Of a stretch of DNA of 64,000 bases, positions 53,089-60,026 are shown piece after piece. A program made the position numbers and the translations under genes. The notes below the pieces were generated by a model that searched no databases, was not told the origin of the DNA, and worked only from the letters and a program-made list of their open reading frames with translations. Origin of the DNA: Terriglobus roseus DSM 18391 (GTDB lineage Bacteria > Acidobacteriota > Terriglobia > Terriglobales > Acidobacteriaceae); the NCBI RefSeq assembly GCF_000265425.1, contig NC_018014.1, positions 4,960,001 through 5,024,000 of the forward strand, read 5' to 3'. Numbering within the stretch: the stretch's first letter is position 1; every line of letters starts with the position of its first letter.

Positions 53089-54633
53089 GTGCCTGTGTTT
53101 CGCGTGCTCGCCCTGTCCACGTTGTTGACGGTAGCCGCAGCAGCGGTTGCACAAGCGCCGTCGCCCGCTGCCGCAGCAGCCGCAGAGCAGGACCACCAGA
53201 ACATGATGGACCAGCTTGGCATCAAGACACTGCGGCCCGGCCCCAGCGGTGATGAGAAGGCGCCGAACCACGCCAACTATGACGAGTCAAAGGCTAATCC
53301 TTATCCGAACCTGCCTGACCCGCTGACGCTACCCGACGGCAGGAAGGTAACGACCGCCGATCAGTGGTGGCAGCAGCGCCGTCCGCAGATCGCCGAGGAT
53401 ATGGAGCGCGAGGTCTACGGCCGCATTCCGAAGAACGTACCGAAGGTGACGTGGCGCGTTGTCCTTACGGACAAAGAGTTTGTCGGTCGCACACCGGTGA
53501 TCGCGAAGCGGCTGATCGGCCACGTCGACAACGCGGCCTTCCCATCGATCAACGTCGACATTGAAGCGACCGAGGTGATCCCGGTGAACGCCAAGGGACC
53601 GGTGCCGGTGCTGATCCTCTTCGGGCAGAGCGCACTTCCCTCACCCGCGCAGCCGACCGGCCCGGAGCTTGAGCAGGTGAACGCTGCCATCCGCAAACTG
53701 CTTGCGCAGGACCCCTCCGTGAAGGAGATTCTCGATAAGTACCCGGCCTACAGCCCCATCGCATCGCAGGCGCTGAATCCCTTCACGGGACGCGCGCCCG
53801 GGCTGCCTCCTTTTGCGGGCGATCCGCCAACGGTCAACCAATTAGTCGCCGATGGCTGGGGCTATGTCGCGCTGACGCCCGGCAGCATCCAGGCAGACAA
53901 CGGCGCGGGCATGACCAGCGGCATCATCGGCCTGGTAAATCACGGCGAGCACCGCAAGCCGGACGACTGGGGCGCTCTACGCGCATGGGCGTGGGGAGCG
54001 GCGCGTGTGCTGGACTACCTGGAAACCGATACTGCGGTGAACGCGAAACAGGTCGGCATCGAGGGCGTCTCACGCTACGGCAAGGCCGCGCTGGTCACGC
54101 TGGCGTATGAGCCACGCTTCGCCATGGGGCTGATCGGTTCGTCCGGCGAGGGTGGTGCGAAGCTGCATCGTCGCAACTTTGGCGAAGCCGTTGAGAGCCT
54201 GACGGGTGGCGAGTACTACTGGATGGCCGGCAACTTCATGAAGTACGGCGCGGAGGATGCGAAGTTTGGCCGCAAGACGGCGAAGGACATCCCCGTGGAT
54301 GCGCATGACCTGATTGCACTGTGCGCGCCGCGACTGACCTTCATCAGCTACGGCCTGCCCGCTGCGGGCGATGCCATGTGGCTGGACCAGCAGGGCAGCT
54401 ACATGGCGACGGTGGCCGCGCAACCCGTCTTCCGGTTACTGGGAGACAAGGATCTTGGCGTGCCGGACGACTACAACCACGCAACCATGCCGCCGGTGAA
54501 TACCGGCCTGCTGAACGGCCAACTGGCATGGCGGCAGCACGACGGCGGCCACACCGACGCGCCCAACGTGAAGTACTTCCTGGAATGGGCAGACAAATGG
54601 CGCGCCGCAGGTCCACTACCGGTGGCAAAGTAA
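53089..54633 (+). CDS. CE15 glucuronoyl esterase-like exported enzyme
   Basis: A 514-residue alpha/beta-hydrolase of carbohydrate esterase family 15, which splits ester links between 4-O-methyl-glucuronate of xylan and lignin alcohols. The signal peptide is VLALSTLLTVAAAAVAQ. The catalytic Ser328 is in the family motif GVSRYGKAA, and a C-terminal His in WRQHDGGHTDAPN completes the site. The N-terminal ADQWWQQRRPQIAEDMEREVYGRIP is typical of bacterial CE15 proteins. GTG 53089 has GGAGG nine bases upstream and opens the signal peptide. It is followed by GH67, ManD and SDR genes that complete the use of the released glucuronate. Confidence 0.88.
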   Translation: MPVFRVLALSTLLTVAAAAVAQAPSPAAAAAAEQDHQNMMDQLGIKTLRPGPSGDEKAPNHANYDESKANPYPNLPDPLTLPDGRKVTTADQWWQQRRPQIAEDMEREVYGRIPKNVPKVTWRVVLTDKEFVGRTPVIAKRLIGHVDNAAFPSINVDIEATEVIPVNAKGPVPVLILFGQSALPSPAQPTGPELEQVNAAIRKLLAQDPSVKEILDKYPAYSPIASQALNPFTGRAPGLPPFAGDPPTVNQLVADGWGYVALTPGSIQADNGAGMTSGIIGLVNHGEHRKPDDWGALRAWAWGAARVLDYLETDTAVNAKQVGIEGVSRYGKAALVTLAYEPRFAMGLIGSSGEGGAKLHRRNFGEAVESLTGGEYYWMAGNFMKYGAEDAKFGRKTAKDIPVDAHDLIALCAPRLTFISYGLPAAGDAMWLDQQGSYMATVAAQPVFRLLGDKDLGVPDDYNHATMPPVNTGLLNGQLAWRQHDGGHTDAPNVKYFLEWADKWRAAGPLPVAK

Positions 54634-54658
54634 TGGAAATGACAAAGATCAAGAGCAA

Positions 54659-54728
54659 GGGTGCCCCATTCTTTGCGAAGCAAAGGGTGGGTTCAGCGGC
54701 GAAAGCCGCTCCTTCGCGCGAAGCGCGA
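54659..54728. repeat. GGGTGCCC-family repeat followed by two more hairpins
   Basis: GGGTGCCCCATTC begins at 54659 and GGGTGGGTTC ends at 54694, around the hairpin CTTTGC-GAA-GCAAAG (54671-54685). Two further hairpins follow: AGCGGC-GAAA-GCCGCT (54695-54710) and TCGCGC-GAA-GCGCGA (54714-54728). They fill the gap between the CE15 and GH67 genes, where they might tune the relative expression of the two. Confidence 0.7.
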
Positions 54729-54742
54729 CCTTACGGACAACA

Positions 54743-57322
54743 ATGACGATGAAACATCTGGTTCCGAAAACATTCCTGATCGCGGCGTGCCTCTCTGTAG
54801 GTCTGACAGCGAAGGCAGAAGACGGCTCCGCCGCGTGGCTGCGCTACGCACCCATCGCAAACGCAAAGCAGTACGAAACCCTTCCGGCGGTGATTGTCTC
54901 CCGCGGTGAATCCGCCTCCGAACGCGCCGCCGCGGAAGAACTCCGCCGCGGCCTGACGTCGATGCTGGGCCGACCGTTCACGGTGGCGAAGAATGGAAGG
55001 GGTGCGGCGATTCTCCTCACCGCCGATGCCCACCTACCTTCGGAGAGCTACCGCATCGCACGCAACATCCACGGATTACATATCGATGGCTCGTCCCCCG
55101 CAGCCGAGCTTTACGGTGTCTTCCATTTCCTCGAACTCATCGCCAGCCAGCGGCCCATTCGCGACGAGAAGACCCAATCACCTTCCGCGACCATCCGCTG
55201 GACCGACGAATGGGACAACCTCAACGGCACCATCGAACGCGGCTATGCGGGCCGCTCCATCTTCTTCGACAACGGCCACGTGCGCGCTGACCTGACACGC
55301 GCGGGCGAGTATGCGCGCCTGCTGGCGTCCGTCGGCATAAACGGCTGCAACGTGAACAACGTCAACGCCGACCTGGACACGTTGTCGCCGGAACACCTGC
55401 GCGAGTTCGCTCGCATTGCCGATGTCTTCCGCCCATGGGGCGTGAAGCTCGCGCTGAGCATTGACCTGACCAGCCCGCAAACCATCGGCGGGCTGGACAC
55501 CTTCGATCCGGTGGATCCAAAGGTCATTGCATGGTGGCAGTCGAAGGCCGCCGAGATCTACAAGCTCATCCCGGACTTCGCGGGCTTCACCGTGAAGGCT
55601 GACTCCGAAGGCCGCAAGGGCCCATCGCAGTACGGTCGCACACCGGCAGACGCGGCGAACGTGCTGGCGCGTGCGTTGAAGCCGCATGGCGGCGTGGTGC
55701 TCTATCGCGGCTTCGTCTACAACAACCACCTCGACTGGAACGACCGCAAAGCCGACCGTGCGCGTGCGGGTGTCGATAACTTTGTGAAGAACGATGGAAC
55801 GTTCGATCCCAACGTCATCATCCAGATCAAGGAAGGCCCCATCGACTTCCAGGCGCGCGAGCCGGTAAGTCCGCTCTTCGCCGCGCTCCACAAGACGAAC
55901 GTAGCCATTGAGGTGCAAACCGCACAGGAGTACACCGGTCAGCAGCGCCACATGGTCTTCCTGCCCAGCATGTGGAAGTGGGTGCTGGATACCGATCTGC
56001 GCGCGCCGGGCGCGGACGGCAAGCCACGCGCGACGCCGGTGAAGTCCATCGTCACAGGCCATGCGTTTCCCAATGCCGACGGCAGCGCACGCATGGGCGG
56101 CTTCATCTCCGTCACCAACGTCGGTCTGGATGCGAACTGGCTGCACCACCCCATGGCCATGGCGAACCTGTACGGCTTCGGTCGCTTGGCATGGAATCCC
56201 GACACGCCCGTCGACGAGATTGCGAACACGTGGAGCACGATGACTTGGGGCAGCGATGCGGCCGTGCGTGCGACGGTGCCGAAGATGCTGCTGGGAAGCT
56301 GGCAGGTCTACGAGGGACACACCGGGCCCAACGGCATCGGCACGCTGACCAACATTCTTGGTTACCACTTTGGACCCGGCATTGAATCGGCTGAGCGCAA
56401 CGGCTGGGGTCAGTGGTTCCGCGGCGAGAAGGACGGCATCGGCATGGACCGTACGTCTGCCGGCACGGGGTACATCCAGCAGTATCCGCCCGAGCTTGCG
56501 GCGAAGTACGAATCGCTCGCGACCATCCCGGATGACCTTCTGCTCTTCTTCCATCATGTGCCGTACGACTACCGTCTGCACAGCGGCAAGACGCTCGTGC
56601 AATCCATCTACGACACGCACTACGCGAGTGCGCTCGCAGCAGCCGAATACGTCCCGCAGTGGAAGTCACTACAGGGCAGGATCGATCCTGAGCGTTACAC
56701 ACAGACGCTGCATCTCTTCGAGTTCCAGGCCGGACACGCGATCGTGTGGCGCGATGCGATCAACCAATGGTTCGCGAAGCAGTCGGGCATACCGGATGCG
56801 ATGCACCGCGTGGGAAATGACCCAGGCCGCATGGAGGCGGAGGCGGTGAAGGCAGACGGCTTTACACCGGTCGATGTCACGCCGTGGGAGACGGCATCGG
56901 GCGGCAAGGCCATGGTCTGTCATGATGCCAAAGGCTGCACGCTAACCACGACGGTGCAGCAGCCGAGCGGTAAGTACAACGTCGCCGTGCAGTACTACGA
57001 CATGTGGAGCGGCATCTCGCGCTATGAGTTACTCGTCGACGGTAAGCGCGTCGCGCAGTGGAGCGCGGACGACACGCTGCCGCCCGCGCAGTTCGACGCC
57101 GCGCCTGACGGGCAGACCGCAACGCGCTTCACGGCGCAGGGCATCGCTCTGCATCCGGGCGCAACGATGACGTTGCACGCGATGCCGGACATGCGAAGCG
57201 AACTGGAACACGTGATGCCGGCCGCCGAGGCGAACAGCCAGCTACGCCCGCGCGACTATCGCGAGTTTGCTCCGGTCGACTACATTGTCATTGGCCCGGA
57301 TGGCGATCTGACGCCGCAGTAA
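54743..57322 (+). CDS. Alpha-glucuronidase (GH67), exported
   Basis: An 859-residue glycoside hydrolase of family 67 that removes (4-O-methyl-)D-glucuronic acid from xylo-oligosaccharides. After a signal peptide (FLIAACLSVGLTAKA) comes the GH67 N-terminal domain (SESYRIARNIHGLHIDG), then the catalytic barrel with RWTDEWDNLNGTIERGYAG, FAGFTVKADSEGRKGPSQYGR and VEVQTAQEYTGQQRHMVF, the late motif GIGMDRTSAGTGY and PDDLLLFFHHVPYDY. About 140 extra C-terminal residues look like a beta-sandwich carbohydrate-binding or galactose-mutarotase-like appendage. The start is ATG 54743 or 54749; the ribosome site is weak, perhaps because upstream hairpins affect it. It works with the CE15 and ManD neighbours. 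Confidence 0.93.
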   Translation: MTMKHLVPKTFLIAACLSVGLTAKAEDGSAAWLRYAPIANAKQYETLPAVIVSRGESASERAAAEELRRGLTSMLGRPFTVAKNGRGAAILLTADAHLPSESYRIARNIHGLHIDGSSPAAELYGVFHFLELIASQRPIRDEKTQSPSATIRWTDEWDNLNGTIERGYAGRSIFFDNGHVRADLTRAGEYARLLASVGINGCNVNNVNADLDTLSPEHLREFARIADVFRPWGVKLALSIDLTSPQTIGGLDTFDPVDPKVIAWWQSKAAEIYKLIPDFAGFTVKADSEGRKGPSQYGRTPADAANVLARALKPHGGVVLYRGFVYNNHLDWNDRKADRARAGVDNFVKNDGTFDPNVIIQIKEGPIDFQAREPVSPLFAALHKTNVAIEVQTAQEYTGQQRHMVFLPSMWKWVLDTDLRAPGADGKPRATPVKSIVTGHAFPNADGSARMGGFISVTNVGLDANWLHHPMAMANLYGFGRLAWNPDTPVDEIANTWSTMTWGSDAAVRATVPKMLLGSWQVYEGHTGPNGIGTLTNILGYHFGPGIESAERNGWGQWFRGEKDGIGMDRTSAGTGYIQQYPPELAAKYESLATIPDDLLLFFHHVPYDYRLHSGKTLVQSIYDTHYASALAAAEYVPQWKSLQGRIDPERYTQTLHLFEFQAGHAIVWRDAINQWFAKQSGIPDAMHRVGNDPGRMEAEAVKADGFTPVDVTPWETASGGKAMVCHDAKGCTLTTTVQQPSGKYNVAVQYYDMWSGISRYELLVDGKRVAQWSADDTLPPAQFDAAPDGQTATRFTAQGIALHPGATMTLHAMPDMRSELEHVMPAAEANSQLRPRDYREFAPVDYIVIGPDGDLTPQ

Positions 57323-57339
57323 CTGGAGAATCGAAATAC

Positions 57340-58548
57340 ATGAAGATCACGGACGCGCGCCTTATCGTCTGCTCTCCCGATCGCAACTTTGTCACACTGC
57401 GCATCGACACCGACGAGGGCATCTACGGCCTGGGCGATGCCACACTGAACGGCCGCGAGCTGGCCGTTGCAAGTTACCTGCAGGAGCACGTGGTGCCATG
57501 CCTCATCGGGCGCGATGCGTCCATGATTGAGGACACGTGGCAGTTCCTGTACCGCGGTGCGTACTGGCGACGTGGTCCGGTGACGATGTCCGCGATCGCG
57601 GCAGTCGATATGGCGCTGTGGGATATCAAGGGCAAGGCACTGAACACGCCCGTCTACAACCTGCTGGGCGGTGCAAGCCGGCAGGGATGCATGGTCTACA
57701 CGCACGCCAACGGTGCCGATATCGCTGAAGCCGTAGACTCCGTGCAGAAGCATCTCGCCGAGGGTTATCTGGCCATCCGCGCGCAGGCAGGCGTGCCCGG
57801 CATCGCGTCAAGCTACGGCGTACCCAAAGCGGGCAAGCCATACGAACCCGCAGAGCGCGGCCTGCCGAGTGAGAGTGTCTGGTCCAGCGAGCGCTATCTG
57901 CGCTTTGCACCGAAGCTGATGGAGGCGGTGCGTGCGAGCGTTGGTCCGGATGTCCACCTGTTGCACGATGTGCATCATCGGCTGACGCCCATTCAAGCCG
58001 CACGCCTGGGCAAAGAACTGGAACCGCATGACCTCTTCTGGATGGAAGACCCTGTGCCCGCGGAACTACAGGAAGGCTTCCGAACCATCCGTCAACACAC
58101 CACCACACCGCTCGCGGTCGGTGAAGTCTTCAACTCCATCTACGACGCGCATGAACTCATCCGCAACCAGTGGATCGACTATCTCCGCATGACGGTGGTG
58201 CACGGCGGTGGCATCACGCCACTGAAGAAAGCCGCGGACTTCGCAGCGTTCTATCACGTGAAAACGGGCTTTCACGGTGCGACCGATCTGTCGCCGGTGA
58301 CGATGGCTGCTGCGCTCCACCTAGGCCTGGCAATTCATAACTTCGGCATCCAGGAACATATGCCGCACACCGCTCTCACCGACGAAGTCTTCCCGCACAG
58401 CTACCGTTTTGAGGCGGGCTACATGCACCCGGGCGATGCACCGGGACTTGGCGTGGAGATCGATGAGACACTGGCGGCGAAGTACCCGTACCAACGCGCG
58501 TACTTACCGACCGCCCGTTTACTCGATGGCACAGTTACGGATTGGTAG
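57340..58548 (+). CDS. manD: D-mannonate dehydratase (ManD, enolase superfamily)
   Basis: A 402-residue enzyme that dehydrates D-mannonate to 2-keto-3-deoxy-D-gluconate in glucuronate breakdown. It matches ManD/RspA closely: MKITDARLIVCSPDRNFVTLRI, AYWRRGPVTMSAIAAVDMALWD, YTHANG, the metal ligands in LLHDVHHRLTP, WMEDPVPAE and AVGEVFNSI, and the end RAYLPTARLLDGTVTDW. Some homologues with this family pattern have very low activity, so context matters; here the GH67 and SDR neighbours support the catabolic role. GGAGA lies about ten bases before the ATG, 17 bases after the GH67 stop. Confidence 0.92.
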   Translation: MKITDARLIVCSPDRNFVTLRIDTDEGIYGLGDATLNGRELAVASYLQEHVVPCLIGRDASMIEDTWQFLYRGAYWRRGPVTMSAIAAVDMALWDIKGKALNTPVYNLLGGASRQGCMVYTHANGADIAEAVDSVQKHLAEGYLAIRAQAGVPGIASSYGVPKAGKPYEPAERGLPSESVWSSERYLRFAPKLMEAVRASVGPDVHLLHDVHHRLTPIQAARLGKELEPHDLFWMEDPVPAELQEGFRTIRQHTTTPLAVGEVFNSIYDAHELIRNQWIDYLRMTVVHGGGITPLKKAADFAAFYHVKTGFHGATDLSPVTMAAALHLGLAIHNFGIQEHMPHTALTDEVFPHSYRFEAGYMHPGDAPGLGVEIDETLAAKYPYQRAYLPTARLLDGTVTDW

Positions 58549-58561
58549 GAGAATCAACACC

Positions 58562-59320
58562 ATGGAATTAGCAGGCCGCACAGCGGTTGTAATCGGTGGC
58601 ACCTCCGGCATCGGCAAGGCACTCGCCCTCGGCTTGGCGCGCGCCGGCGCCGATGTGATCGCGACCTCCCGCTCAGAAGACGCCGTGAAAGAGACGGCAG
58701 CGGAGATTCGCGCCCTAGGTCGCGAGACCCTGGAGCTCCCCTCTGACGTCCTGCAGCGCGATTCCCTTCAGTTGCTTCTCAACACCACACTGAGACGATT
58801 CAACCGCGTCGATATTCTGGTAAACGCAGCAGGTATTACCAGGCGAGAACCCACACTGGAACTCTCGGAAGAGACGTGGAACGCGATCCTGGAAGTGAAC
58901 CTGCACGGCACGCTGCGGGCCTGCCAGGTCTTTGGCACACAGATGATCGCGCAGAACTACGGCCGTATCATCAACATCGCATCGCTCTCCAGCTTCGTCG
59001 CCTTTCAGGAGGTCACAGCATACTGCGCCAGCAAAGCCGCGGTCGCATCGCTGACACGGTCCCTTGCCGTCGAATGGTCGAAGCATGGCGTGCTCGTCAA
59101 CGCGATCGCACCCGGCATCTTTCCGACCGCGTTGAACAGCCGCATCCTCGACAGCCCGCGCGGGCAGGAGTTGCAGATGCGCACGCCACTCGCACGCTTC
59201 GGAGCGACCGATGAACTGGTGAGCACGGCAATTTATCTCGCCAGTGAAAACACTTCGTTCACCAGCGGACAGGTCATCGCGGTGGATGGCGGGTTTCTTG
59301 CGAGCGGTGTGAATCAGTAG
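58562..59320 (+). CDS. SDR-family oxidoreductase, probable D-mannonate/fructuronate oxidoreductase
   Basis: A 252-residue short-chain dehydrogenase. The cofactor motif is GGTSGIGKALA (residues 12-22), the catalytic triad Ser in IASLSSF and YCASK (Tyr, Lys), with the NAAG motif in ILVNAAGITRREP. It is the last gene of the glucuronoxylan operon, 13 bases after manD, with AGGAG upstream of ATG 58562. Its place suggests it reduces D-fructuronate to D-mannonate, doing the job of UxuB, which belongs to a different family. Gluconate-5-dehydrogenase-like activity is the main alternative. Confidence 0.85.
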   Translation: MELAGRTAVVIGGTSGIGKALALGLARAGADVIATSRSEDAVKETAAEIRALGRETLELPSDVLQRDSLQLLLNTTLRRFNRVDILVNAAGITRREPTLELSEETWNAILEVNLHGTLRACQVFGTQMIAQNYGRIINIASLSSFVAFQEVTAYCASKAAVASLTRSLAVEWSKHGVLVNAIAPGIFPTALNSRILDSPRGQELQMRTPLARFGATDELVSTAIYLASENTSFTSGQVIAVDGGFLASGVNQ

Positions 59321-59466
59321 GCGCACAGGCTCACGCGAGATGTAACCGTAACGGCGAAGATTTCTCTGCAATAACCCAAACATTCCGCTCACTTCCCACG
59401 TCTCCCACTCTGCACCACAACGCCGGGGCGCAGGCTCCGGTATCGATGCACGACGGAGAGCTGATC

Positions 59467-59862
59467 ATGAACAAGTTCCTGAGACACGCCACGCGCCTGA
59501 GCGCCGTGGCACTTTGCAGTGCAGCGTTGTGTACCCTGCCCGCCATGGCACAGGGTCGCGGCATGATGACACCGGAACAGCGGCAGGCGCAGTTTGACGA
59601 GATGGCCAAGGCGATTGACCTGACGCCCGACCAGATCGCAAAGGTGAAGGCCATTCAAGAAGAGACCATGAAGAAGATGATGGAGCTGCGCGAGTCCGGC
59701 GGCGACCCTTCGGAGATGCGTCCGAAGATGATGGCGATCAATGGCGACCAGACAACCAAGATCAAGGCGCTGCTGACCGACGCGCAAAAGCCGAAGTATG
59801 ACGCCTACCTGGCATCGCGGCCGCAGCGCGGCCCTGGCGGACCTCCTCCGCCCCCGCAGTAA
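59467..59862 (+). CDS. Small periplasmic Spy/CpxP-like protein
   Basis: A 131-residue exported protein with a signal peptide (LSAVALCSAALCTLPAMAQ) and an all-helical mature part. It shows two LTxxQ-like stretches (MTPEQRQAQF and LTPDQIAKVKAIQEE) that recall the Spy/CpxP chaperone group, and a Met-rich helix (TMKKMMEL). The C-terminus is Pro-rich (PGGPPPPPQ). Such proteins bind unfolded proteins or metals in envelope stress. GGAGAG lies six to seven bases before the ATG. It is a single gene with its own terminator. Confidence 0.7.
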   Translation: MNKFLRHATRLSAVALCSAALCTLPAMAQGRGMMTPEQRQAQFDEMAKAIDLTPDQIAKVKAIQEETMKKMMELRESGGDPSEMRPKMMAINGDQTTKIKALLTDAQKPKYDAYLASRPQRGPGGPPPPPQ

Positions 59863-59879
59863 GCCGGCAGAAGAATCGA

Positions 59880-59916
59880 GTGCCCGGGTTGATCGTCATC
59901 CCGGGCACACTTGCTT
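59880..59916 (+). terminator. Terminator after the Spy-like gene
   Basis: GTGCCCGGG (59880-59888) pairs with CCCGGGCAC (59900-59908), followed by ACTTGCTTTC. The T-run is interrupted. Confidence 0.65.
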
Positions 59917-60026
59917 TCCCATGTTCGCAGTCATGTTGCAATCCGGCACGGACGCACACGCGGCTCTATGCTTGGAGGCGGAGACACTTTGGCTGATAGC
60001 CATTGCTGCCCAGTGCAGGTGCACAC

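Noticed and set aside
54634..54742. A leader peptide or small gene between CE15 and GH67
   Set aside because: The stretch is made up of three hairpins and contains no start with a ribosome site.
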